Below are positions 1-11,932 of a DNA stretch of 64,000 nucleotides, piece by piece. Source of the stretch: Trichoplax adhaerens (lineage: Eukaryota; Placozoa; Uniplacotomia; Trichoplacea; Trichoplacidae); NCBI RefSeq assembly GCF_000150275.1, contig NW_002060944.1:3104229-3168228 (forward strand). The letters are read 5' to 3'. Made by a program: the position numbers and the translations under genes. The notes below the pieces were generated by a model, which saw only the letters and a program-made list of their open reading frames with translations, was not told the DNA's origin and searched no databases. The first letter of the stretch is position 1. Every line of letters begins with the position of its first letter.

Positions 1-285
1 ATTACCTCGTACTAGATTTCTTGTTTTAATTTGGCAAATATTGCAATCTATTACAATACCGCTTTAAGTTCAATAAAGATTGGTGTAGTCAATACATAAT
101 TTTATGAAATCATTTACGCTTATATGGTATCATTATTTGCCACGTAATTTTCATGCTAATCTTAACTCTTCGTCGATGAAATGATTCGGAAATATCTTGC
201 AATGCATTAAGACTACCGTAGCTTAAAGCAAACAAAATAGCATCATCGGCAATATTACTAATGTGTACGCTCTAAAAAATTACAG

Positions 286-2463
286 AATTTAAAAATTTAA
301 AGTGTGACTTTGAATCGGGTTACTGTGGCTGGACAAATGTTGGTTTTGACAGTTTTGATTGGACTCGAAAATCTGGCTCAACCAGCAGTAAATATACTGG
401 ACCTAATTATGATCATACCATGCGAACGTCATATGGTAAGCATACAGCCAAATAGTATCATGAGAAAAAATGTTACAATTATCGGTTATTTCAAAAATAA
501 TATGTCGATATAAAATACGAAGGACTTTATTGAATTGAAAGTTTAATAAGCGAAAGTTGTAAAAATTCGAAATATAGGAAATTATGCATATATGGAAGCT
601 TCCAATAGACATATTGGAGAGAAAGTTGTACTAGTTAGCAGAGTTCTGAATAATGAACGACCGATGTGCTTTTCATTTTGGTATCATATGTGTGGCAGGA
701 GCGTCGGTAATTTGATAGTCAAAATCGTAACCAAAACCTCAACAGAAGTATTATGGGCAAAGAAAGGTAGTCAAGGTCAAAAGTGGAAAGAAGCAAAGAT
801 CAAAATAATGAGTATTCCACAAGACTATCAAGTAATGTGTCAAATATATTTGAAATATATCTATATATGAACAACATAATGCATGAGGACTACTTTCCGT
901 ATATATTGCATTAATATGCTTCAATCCTGCGCGTATAGTCGTCTTTTTACCTCGCCTCTATTCCAATACAAATTAAACAAAATATCATATATAACATTTT
1001 TGGAATTTTTTGCATACTGAATTACGTTCATTGCTGCTTTATAAAATTTGGCGGTAATCTGAGTGTTTAGTAGCTCGTAGGAAATACTATCTATTTGACA
1101 TGATTATTTCCATGGTGCTAATAAGCGATTAAATTTTCATTCCTATGGCGGAAAAATTTTACGAATTACCCAAGTGATAGATACGTCAGTTCTATTAATT
1201 CTATCATTACAAGTTTATAATGAAGATACAACAGTTATTTTATCGGAGGAAGGGTTTTACTTTTTCTAATGAGAATTTATGATAATATTTTGGTATATCT
1301 AGTAAACTTTTGTAGGTACTCAATTTTTAATATATATATATATATATAACATAACATAACAATAACATATATATAATTATAACTGTCATTCTGATTGTAG
1401 ATCTATATCGTGGCCATTCGTGGCAATACCTGGTCGAGTGATATTGCAATTGACGATATCGATATAAATGAGGGCACTTGTGGTTGGTATCTATAACAAT
1501 TTGTGTAAAACTGTATGAGTTTAAAGATGTTTCACTGCATGTCTGATTTTTAAAATCGAATTATTTCCTGCTTACCCATTATAATTAATTATAAGTAATA
1601 ATACATTAGGTGCAGAACAAATTCAATCAATTCGATCGATACGCAATTATCCTAGGTGTGGTATAACTAAATCTCGTATACCTCGGATTATCGGTGGTAA
1701 CACTGCTTCTCCTCATAGTGTTCCTTGGCAAGCATTATTGAAAGTGTACTATGTATCAGGGGGTAAGGTGCATACAACGAGTTGTGGTGGTTCACTAATT
1801 AATGAGAATTGGGTTATTACAGCAAGTCATTGTATACCAAATAAGCCAATTCGAGTTAAGATTGATTTAGGACGGCATAATCTTCTGACAAAAGAGAGCT
1901 ATACTAAGCAAATAAGGATTGCTAAGTCGATCTTTCGGCATCCCATGTATCAGTATAAAAACTCTATTTCAAGTATGAAAGATCTGGATGGTGACATTGC
2001 TTTAATTAAACTAAACGCATCCGTAAATATTAATAATTTTGTGCGTCCAATATGTTTACCGACAGCTAATGATACGTTTAATGAGCTTAACTCATGTAAA
2101 GTATCTGGTTGGGGTATGACAGCTGGCCAACCAAGACATATCTTACGGTATGCTCATGTACCTATCGTGAACCGAAATTTTTGTAATAGCACTTATTCTT
2201 ATAATGGTCGACTTACTTTTAACATGCTATGTGCTGGTTATATGCAAGGCTATACCAGTACTTGCTATGGTGATAGTGGCAGTCCGCTGTCATGTCGTCA
2301 TCGTCCAGGTGCAGTCCTATCAGGATATTCGGATCGATGGTATTTAGCTGGTGTCGTTAGTGGTGGAGTTGGTTGTGCACCAAAATATTATCCTACTGTT
2401 TATGCAAGCGTGACTGCAGCACCCATTTACAGATGGCTATCAAAGACATTAGAAAATAGTTAA
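286..2463 (+). CDS. MAM domain-trypsin secreted serine protease, 3' part (gene runs off the left edge)
   Basis: Four exons can be joined: 286-435, 578-831, 1401-1482 and 1610-2463. All have GT..AG borders, and the first three have exactly the lengths (150, 254, 82) of the MAM2 exons of the complete gene at 11933-20320. They encode one MAM domain (about 160 aa, extracellular adhesion/recognition module) followed by a propeptide Cys, an R|IIGG activation site and an S1-family trypsin domain. The catalytic triad is visible as TASHC, DGDIAL and GDSGSP. The residue six before the catalytic Ser is Ser rather than Asp, so trypsin-type Arg/Lys preference is not expected; a chymotrypsin-like pocket is the inference. 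The usual GDSGGP motif is also altered to GDSGSP. The first exon begins in phase 1, so signal peptide and any further domains lie left of the window. An AATAAA overlaps the stop and a second lies near 2711. Confidence 0.88.
1327..1376. repeat. AT microsatellite in an intron
   Basis: A run of TA dinucleotides, interrupted by short ACATA/ATAAC pieces, lies just before the third exon of the first protease gene. It is simple sequence; no function is proposed. Confidence 0.7.
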
Positions 2464-2807
2464 TAAATTGTAACAGCATTTCCGAAAATAGATATCAACA
2501 TGTAGACGTTAAATTATCTAATTTACTTTCTATATCGTTGTATTGCTGTATGTTTCTATATTATTGCTTGAAAAACGTAGTTAAAAAGATTTACTTCTGA
2601 TCTGATTATCAATACAAGCGTGATAACTAATAATGTCTGATTTTATTTTCGGATTATAATTAATTGCTGCAAAAATCTGAGGAATATTATCCTGTAAGTA
2701 CTAAAGGAAAACAATAAAATAATTTCCTTTATCAATTTCGCATCCCCTGAAAAAAATTTTAAAGCTTTTGACTTACACGAATGCGTGCACAGCAAAAGCT
2801 TGTGAAA
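2464..2807. other. 3' flank of first protease gene
   Basis: This stretch carries no gene. It aligns by eye with the sequence after the other two trypsin copies (after 3854 and after 20320), including a shared CAATAAAA block near 2711, 4107 and 21017. That block is a good candidate for the conserved poly(A) signal and shows that the duplications included the 3' flank. Confidence 0.55.
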
Positions 2808-3854
2808 AGGATTCGATTTTGAATCGGACGAGTGATACTGTAATTGATGATATTAATATAAATGAGAGTAGTTGTGGTTTGTATTTACAATTTATGTTAA
2901 GCTGTAACATAATTTAAAGATATTCTACAGCATATCTGATTTCCATAATCGATTTAGGTCTTCTTTATTTATGATAATTAATCATAACTAATAATATATT
3001 AGATGCAAAAGAAATTCCATTCATTCGGTCTTATGCTATCATCCAAGTTGTGGTATAATTAAGTCTCGTATATCTCGGATTGTCGGCGAGAACACTGCTT
3101 CTCCTCATAGTGTCCCATAGCAAGCATATTTGAAAGCGTATTATATATCAAATGATAAAGTGGATGCAATGACCTGCGGTGGCTCACTAATTAACGGGAA
3201 TTGGGTTATTACAGCAAGTCACTGTGTGGCAAATAACCCAATTCTAGTTACGATTGAATTTGGACGACATAATCTTAGAGCATTAGAGGCCTATACTAAG
3301 CAAAAGAGGACTGCTAAGCCGATCTTTCGACACCCTACATATCAGCATAAAGATTCTATTTCAAGTCTTAAAGATTTGGATGGTGATATTGCTTTAATTA
3401 AACTAAATGCACCCGTAGCTATTGATAGTTTTGTTCGTCCAACATGTTTAACAGCAGCTAATTATTCATTTAATGAACTTAATTTATGTACAATATCTGG
3501 TTGGGTAAAGCAGTTGGCCAGCGGAGATATATCTTACGTTATGCCTATGCACCTATTTTGAATCGGAGACTTTGTAATAGTACTTATTCTTATAATGGTC
3601 AAATTACTTCTAACATGCTATGTGCTGGTTATATGCAAGGCTATACCGATGCTTGCTATGATGATAGTGGTGGTCCATTATCATGTCACAGTCGTTCAGA
3701 TTCAGTCCTATCGAGATATTCAAATCGATGGCATTTAGCTGGTGTCGTTAGTGGTGGACGGGGTTGCGGACAAAGATATTATCCTAGTATTTATGCAAAC
3801 ATGACAGCAGCACCCATTTGCAGATGGCTATCAACCATATTAGAAAATAATTAA
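2808..3854 (+). pseudogene. Broken MAM-tail/trypsin copy
   Basis: This is a partial duplicate of the last MAM exon (about 2808-2876, recognisable as DTVIDDINI) and the trypsin exon (about 3012-3854). No MAM exons precede it, only about 340 bp of flank. The trypsin frame is interrupted by TAG at about 3118 where relatives have a Trp codon (VPWQA becomes VP*QA). A base loss near 3505 shifts the frame at the SGWG motif and splits the domain into two open frames (3130-3561 and 3486-3854). The oxyanion-hole glycine next to the catalytic Asp-Ser is Asp (YDDSGGP instead of YGDSGGP), so even the reading frame after the shift would be damaged. His (TASHC) and Asp (DGDIAL) motifs remain. An active read-through product is unlikely. 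Confidence 0.88.
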
Positions 3855-6800
3855 CCAATTGTGACAGTATTCCCGAAAATGAATGTCGATATCTAGATGC
3901 TACATTTTCTAATTTTTTAGATTCATATATATATATTGTTTTAACATTGTACATTTTTATCGCATAATTGGAAAGAGATAAATATAAAGATTTACTTCTA
4001 ATTCAATGATGCAAACATAATTGTCAATAATGTCTGATTTATTTCTTGATTATGTTTGAATATCATAAATATTTTAGAAATATTGTCCTGCACGAATTAA
4101 AGGAATTCAATAAAACAAATTTCCTCTATCAAATTTCACACCTATCGAAAAATCTTAAATCTTTTCAGTTTAAACAGAATGCCTTTACGGCATAAGCTTG
4201 CGTAAATGATTAGATTAGCACAAAAAATCTTATAGTGCCATTTATACATTAACGCATAGTCAATGTATAATTATAAATAATCCTTACAAAAACGCGAGTG
4301 GATAATTTGAACGTAATAAGATAACGAGTTCAATTTCAATCCACATATTTTACTATCTAGCTCATTTATCGGATTTTTCTGCTGTAGTTGGTAAGATTGC
4401 ATTCAGCCTTCATTCCAAAAAAGGCACTTGGACAATTTTGCATCGCTTATATTCCTTAACTCTTAAATGTGCAATTTTCCTAGAGATTGAAATAAGTTCT
4501 CATAGATAACCTTCGTAAATGTTGGCTATTGCAGCTTAAATTGTCAAATATCTATTCATCTATTTTCGCATTTACTATAAAATAATCAAAAAACTTACGA
4601 TTAGTACTAATGCTTAAATCAGGCTAACGAGTCGCTTTCAAACCCAAGCTCAGACGTGGTATTTTAGTACAATTACTTACTAACGCTTGACATTGATTCG
4701 ATGATGTCAGTGGTAGTTGAGAGCTCTCAACGGAACGTTGATTAAAAGGCATTCTAATTATTGTTGTTAAAAGACCTTTTTTCAGGTGTAAGATAGTCCT
4801 TCAGAATGCCCAATGTAGCTTTTAAAGACGTTAATCGCCTTTTACCCTTGTTTTTCTGTTTCAATGACTGAATCAGTCCTAAATCCACAGTTATGAAGTC
4901 CTAAAACTGTCAATCGAATGGCTGCTTTATTTTTATCGAGATTGCCGCTTTAGTCCAATAGAAATTCAAATCCAAAATTGTGAAATACTGTATAGTATAC
5001 AGTGCCCATGGCTCATTAGCTTCCTTCAAATAAGAAAGTTTTTAATGCACTCCCTTTACTGTATTATACATAGAGAATGACACATATAATAGAGAATACG
5101 TATTATCAGGCCAAAATAACTATTAAAACTAGCTTTGCAATACTTGTTGTAAAATGGAAACAGTATAATTTACAGCTAATGCTTTGCTAGTTGATGATTG
5201 AGGGAAGTTGAATATGCTAATCTTGATACAGTACGTTTACATTATGTTGATGGTACATGTTTTCTTTACTTAAACTAATGAATGATTTGACTCATGTAGA
5301 TTAAAATAAAACCTTCGTAAGTTATTAAAATTGAACTAATAAAAAAGTCAACATTATTTTTACCATTGCAAGTTTTTCTCATCGACCGATTTCCACTGAT
5401 AAAACACAGTCCACTCAGGTCACTATATTAAATATTAATATAGGCTTAATAATCGAATTATACCTTGTAAATACTAAACATTTCACAAACTATAGACTGG
5501 TTTAAAAATTCCTCTATTCGCCTAAAAGCCAATAAAAAAAATTACCCTATCTAATCTAATCGCTTTTTACAGACGCCTACTTTATATCATTAAAATAAAT
5601 CTTACAAGAATTGTCTATTAATATTCAGAAGAAAAAGTGACGTACCGCAATTTCAGGGTAGTTTGCTCTATATAAGTATATAAGTTCGCAGTGATTTAGA
5701 TCTCTATCGAGTCTACAGCGATAGAAATAAAATATTAATGTTCTTCAATTTATGTCAGTTGAATGAATAATCATCATCCTTTAATATGGTGTCAGATTAT
5801 GCTGAGAAATTGCATAATTTCATCAAGTTAGTATTGAGTTTTACCGTGGGTAATTATATTGCGCTATTTGTAGCAGATTTTACAGTTGCCATCATCTCAT
5901 TGGCGTGAATATTTTCTCTCTTGTGATTAGATCATTTCATCTTAGATAGAATAATCAATCATGAACTCCTCTTTCAATTCAGCCTGCTTTACTACGTTGT
6001 GATGGTACATGTATTTTTTCCAAAATTAATAAAGGAGTACACTCATTTAGACCACATTAACTTATGATTTGTTTTGAAAGTATTGAATAAATTTACTCCT
6101 TTAGACTCATATCTTTGCTATCAAAACTGTATTCATATCTAGGCTAACATCTGTGATCATTGCAAACTTTACCTTTCAGATCTCTATTGACTCTACTGTC
6201 GATATGAAATAATAAATTATTCATGAATTTACGTAGGTGGAAAGAAAAATTATCCGCATTCTAACGCGGTTGGATCACACTGAGAAGTTGCATATTTTCG
6301 TAAAGTTGGACTTTTACTATCGGTGGTTATAATGCGCTATTTGTATGAGAATTGTACGAGATCTTGCATTTGTTATGTTCTTATTGGCATGAATATTTTA
6401 AATCTTGTAATGGGGCCATTTTGTGGAATATAGAATAATAAATCATGTACTCCTCTTTCAAGGCTAGCATGATAGGTTTGTATGTTTAGAACACCTAGGT
6501 AGCAAGTTGATGATTGGAAAAGAATTTGATTCGTCGATCTCAGTCTGCCTTGCTGTGCCTGATGGTAGATATTTTTTTTCCAAACTTGCAAATGAACATA
6601 CTTGTTTAAATCGCACGTACTAGTTTTTCGTTTGGAAATTATTGAATTTACCTTTATAGACTAACATAAAGCTTCGTAAGCTATTCGAACTCTATCTAGA
6701 AACCAATAGTTTTTACCATTACAAGTTTCGTCTTACCGATCTATTTCAACTGATATAACGTAGTTCACGTACATCGCTGTATAATTTAGGCTTAATTACC

Positions 6801-7299
6801 AAATGATACATTTGTATGTCGGTATTAAAATTTCATAAACTATAGAAAGGCTTAAAAATTTATCAATTCACGTCAAATTTAAACGGTAAGTTTTATCAAA
6901 ATTGGAATTATTTAGGCTTGTCTGTTTTTATAGAGCCCTACTTCTTACCAGTTAAATTTTACGCAAAACGTCTATTGAATTTTATGAATTAAGATAATCT
7001 ATCGTATTTTTAGAATATGTTGCTTATATACTCGTATTTTTATTGCTGTTTAACTGGCATATGCGTATTCATGAATAAATAGCCCATTTCTTAATTAATC
7101 TTCATGTGTATGCATAATCTAAAATAAGATATGCACTACCTTCCGCCACTCTAACTATACATTTAGTTTGTTATTTTCTCCAATATTCATAGCATATAGC
7201 GGTGCTCGATTTGTCTCAAATGTATTATCATAATAAAAGTAAAATAGTTTCATTATTTTTGTTGATAATTGACTACAGAGAGAGAAATTTTTCACCAAA
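3855..7299. other. Non-coding stretch with decayed repeated blocks
   Basis: No convincing gene is seen. The first 350 bp are the 3' flank shared with the other protease copies. From about 5170 onward, related blocks recur: pieces around 5220-5400, 5690-6050 and 6180-6770 share strings such as GATCTCTAT..CTCTACT, TGGTACATG..TTTT and TTTACCATT(G/A)CAAG with each other and with 10850-11350. They look like old tandem copies of the region upstream of the protease gene. Confidence 0.5.
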
Positions 7300-8575
7300 A
7301 TGCTTCGTCGTTCTCTTCATTCTTACACGAAATTGGTAATTTTAATATGTGTATTTGGTTGGACTTCAACCAACGGTAAGTGAACTCTAATTAATTAAAA
7401 TTTAAATAATAATACGTCAACCATAATAACGTATGATGGTAATACTGACTTTAAAGATTAAAGATCAGATGAATCATTACTTAACGTAAACTATTAGAAA
7501 TATTTTCGCATTACTACAGCAAAATGTACACACTATAATCTACTTTAATTTGTTATAAAACAAGTCAGAAAGATAATATGTTACAAAAAGTTAACCTGTC
7601 TTTATTCTTTATTCGCATAACCCATAATTGCAATATTTTTACGTTGTACTATCGTACCGATATATGTAGGCAGAGTTGTATCTACAGATATTGATTTAAG
7701 TTGCAGTTTTGAGAGTAAATTTTTGGAGTAGGAAAATGGCCGCCATCCAAATACGAAACTCGCATGAATAAGAAACAGAGTCAAAATTACTGCCCCTAAA
7801 ACTAGTCCAAGTTACAATCATACTTATCAAAATCCGTACTGTAAGAGAAATTATGTATTTTAATATTTCTAAAGTTGCCTTCCTTATCAAACTGATAGCA
7901 ATTTTTACTACTTCAAATATTTCTGTTAATGTTTACTGTTAAAATTATATTGAAAATGTTTTCTTTTGGAAATAATTTTAAAGATGGCGATTATGCGTAT
8001 CTAGTAACATCGAATTCACTATACAACAACGCCATTTTGGAAAGTCCTATAATTCGTAGTAATGATAGTCATTGTCTATGATTTTGATATTATATGGATG
8101 GAATAAACGCTAGTCGACTACAAGTTGTATGATCTACGTCAGAAATATTATGGTCGAGAGAGGGTAATCGTAGCAATATTTAGCTATTAGCTGAAGCAGA
8201 CATATCCTTAAGATTACAAGAATATAAAGTAAGTTAAGTTCATTATCGGTAATTTGAAATTAACAAAATTGCGGCATGTATAGAACAATCCTGTCTTTTT
8301 ATAATCAGATTTTTTAATTGATGAATATAGTTTGAAACATATCCTTTAAACCACTATATTATTTTCATTATATAAGGGTTGTAGAATATAAGTGATTGCA
8401 TGATGTTTTTTCATGTTAATAAGAATAATAGTTATTGTTGAATTGAATAACGTAGAGCTTTTTCTACAGCTTCACGTTATGTTTTATATTGACGTTATTA
8501 TGTTCTGTAGATATCGATCACAGGGTACGCTGGGGAATGATATGAAGCAGATATTGCTATTGATTACATTACATA
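7300..8575 (+). pseudogene. Broken copy of the 5' end of the MAM-EGF-trypsin gene
   Basis: Exon 7300-7375 has the same length (76 nt), start and donor as the signal-peptide exon of the intact gene and would still encode a hydrophobic leader (MLRRSLHSYTKLVIL...). The following MAM1 exons are decayed. The exon at about 7670-7845 has a stop where the intact gene has Trp (FLE*ENG against FCQWESG). The exon at about 7985-8229 has at least three in-frame stops. The exon at about 8511-8570 keeps only the start of the ISITGYAGN-like segment. Nothing homologous to MAM2, the EGF repeats or trypsin follows. It is a dead 5' module, complementary to the dead 3' module at 2808-3854. A transcript from the retained promoter and leader exon cannot be excluded. 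Confidence 0.85.
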
Positions 8576-11500
8576 TTGTTCATTTTATCTTTCTTCATTG
8601 CAAGTTAGCTTAAATGCATATAACAATTTTCTATTTTCAGTTTTGATAGACATGTATTAATGTGTATAATAATTATAATGCGATATATCAAGAGATTTGC
8701 GTTTATTCGATGGAAAATTATTACTGTCGTTGGGTGACTGGCAAAATCTTGATCTGATAGAATATTTTTTGCTAAGCTATAAACACGTACCCTAATTAAC
8801 TATTTACCCCTAATTTACTTCATTTTCTGAAACTGATGTGTTTCTAAACCAATTATCTTAAGCTATATATCAAGATTAACCTAGGAAAGTAAAGATGAAT
8901 CTGAAATGGTATATGATCAATCTCAATAAAATAATTCGTAGTATCATTTCCATAGTGATGATAATAGCCAAATGAAGATCATTGATAGAGTTACTATGTT
9001 AAAATATAGAATCATTTCATCAGAAAGGCTAGTCAGACATCATCCGACAGGAGCTATAATGATAAAACGTATTCGATTTAAATTTAACAAAGATTTCATA
9101 ATTACTGTCATACCTGATAGGTCAGTATGTGAACCTCTACTACAATCAGACTGAATTTGAGATTTGATACAGTATTGATTCTAGCAATGGATAAAGAAAT
9201 ATTGAACTTATTTTTCAATCATCGCAGATTGGTTTGTGTAATAAATAACGTTAATAAATTTACATATACGTACGGTAATTAATTTGGACATACATATATA
9301 TCCATACATAAGCGTATATTTATAAATAATTAATACGTAGTGCTAACGTCATATCAAGAGGTAACATGTTAGCCTAATATAGTAATATTCAAATTAAAGT
9401 GTAGATTAATATATAACTAGGGATAACAAATATAAGATGTGTATTCTTTTACAGCATTGGGTTGGATACGATAAGTGGAATAATACTTGATGCTTCACTT
9501 GTTCAATAAAGTTGTATTCATCTATACAATTTTTTACTCCCTAATCTAACTGGATAAGAAAACTTATCCCAACGCCTGAGTGGAATGCAAATACCTTATT
9601 GTGCTATCTAATCCCTCAATTTGATGGTTGGTTTGGTACCGTATAAGATTAATCATCAAATAATATCATCGGTTCTTCTGCCATCACTTTCTATCATACA
9701 TTGCTGCTGTAGACTATTTTAATATAGTATATGTTAAGTATGATGTATTTAGACTTATCGTTATACCTCCTAAATATCATCTGTTCTTACTCTATCGATA
9801 ACGCTGGTTTATCTTTATATCTCAATTGCTGCGGTCATTAAGTAGCATTCACTTATTACTATTTGACCTCATTATAACTGATTCGCTGGTCTAGCACAAC
9901 AACCTATCTATCTTGCACAATACTTTCTTCCCAATAAAGAATTTCTATCTATTCCCATATGCAATGTTGCTTATGAATGTAATTGTGGCTAAGAAATCTT
10001 CTTTAGTTAGTACTTCGAACTCTTCATTTACTATTGCTATTTCTCGATCTCAATCATACAGTTCTTGTTAATTAAGCAGTGCTATTTATGATGACATTCA
10101 TTCGACATCTTACCGTAAAATGCTAGAAAACGGTCAACTATTAAACTCTTCAAAGTAATGCCATCACGACCGTGAAAATATGTCATTTTATTAAGGTTAC
10201 ATAGGGTACAAATGATGATAATGACTGTTAAGCAAGTAATATGCCTAAGTCTGACATTTAACACTAACATAATATTTTATATTTCACCTTCTTCTTACTC
10301 TAATTTTTTACATTAAAATAACTAGTGAACCCCCGCGCTCGTGATACTTCAGATGCTTGTTTACTAAGTAAGATATTTCTGGCTGAACTGCACTGTATTC
10401 AGTAAAAAATTATTCTTTCAATAAGTGTTTTTGTTGGTTACTTGCAGTTTATTGACGATATTGAAAATACCAGTAAATGGTGAGCCAGCACGATTTTCTT
10501 ATAGTGACAACTGGTAATGTTACATCATGGGAATAACATTTATCGTAAATAATTTCTATAAGTAATAGATTTACTAGAATAAATAAAGATTAAATTTTAA
10601 TATCATGATTTTTTCAATAGTGAGAACTGAGTCAGTAATAGTTTTAACAGTGAACTTCCTTATAATTTAATTCATATCATTTTAAGCATACACCGGAAAA
10701 TTTACCTTTATATAGATCTATTAATTTCGCAAAAAATGAACAACAGAAATTATTTATTATATTTATAGTATTCCGTTTCATGCTAAAAAGGAGGCTAATA
10801 TCACGAACGTAGAATCAAAATTTGTGGCATTTTAGATTTTTATGAATTCCACCGTAGATATGGAGTCATAAATTATTTTTTAATTCACCCAGGTGGAAAA
10901 AAACATCATTTCTCAACGGGGTGCCTAGTATTGGTTAGAATTTGTATATTATTATAAAGCTGGTAATAAGTCTTGGTATTTGCGTACTAAATGGCTATTT
11001 GTAAGAGATTTGCAGTCGTCATCATCATATTTACATAAATATTTTGCCTCTTGAAATGAGGTCATTTTATCGAAGATGGAATAACAAATTACTAACTGCC
11101 CCTTTCATGACAAATACTATAGAGAGATAGGCTTAGAACACCCAGGTAGCAAGCTCATGATTGGCAGAAATTTAACATGCCAATCTCAGTATGCTTTACA
11201 TCATGCTGACGGAAGATGTTTTCTATATCATATATTAATAAATGAGTTTATATCAATATACGAGAGCCTCTGCAAGTCATTGAAAATATGTTAATATAAA
11301 AGTCAACACTATTTCATTATCACAAGTTTTTTCTTCATCGATTGATATCAACTGATACAATAAACGGTTCTCCTAAATCTCCATATGATATAGATTTAAT
11401 TACCTAATGCCTTATCTACCAGTAAATTAACTAACGAATTTCTTAATGACAGGAAAGCCTAAATATAATTCATCAACCTACGCAAGAGTCAGAAGGTAAG

Positions 11501-11790
11501 CTTTATTAAATTTTTTCTATATAGGCTAATCAGTCTTTTTTCAGAGCTTAATTTTTTATCACTGTAAATTCTACTCAAGAATTTAATTAATTTTTAGAGG
11601 AAAAAACTACTCTACTCTATTTCAATAGCATGCTTCTTTACATATTCATTAATTTTTATGTTCACGATGTAGTCATTATGACAATACTAAGAGTATATCT
11701 ACTACAAATAGCTTTTTATGAGTCAATTTTAATTTGTCTTGATGATTATGTAGGATCTCAAAGAAGTTAAACACTATTTTTCACACTGAC
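8576..11790. other. Non-coding stretch upstream of the intact protease gene
   Basis: No gene is seen; open frames here are short and lack recognisable domains. The part from about 10850 to 11580 is another copy of the repeated block found at 5170-6770. Confidence 0.5.
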
Positions 11791-11797
11791 TATAAAT
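11791..11797 (+). promoter_or_regulatory. Possible TATA box of the MAM-EGF-trypsin gene
   Basis: TATAAAT lies 136 bp before the start codon of the intact gene in a region shared with the pseudogene promoter, where the equivalent position (near 7155) reads TATACAT. Position and sequence fit a TATA box; there is no other evidence. Confidence 0.35.
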
Positions 11798-11932
11798 TTA
11801 TTTTTCTCTTTCTCCGAATTGTTTATGCAGAACTCGATTGATTTTCAAATCTATTATTAAGAAATAAGCAAGGCGGCAATTTTAACCAAATTAATTGATA
11901 CTTGCCAATTAAGAGAGAAAAATATTACTAAG

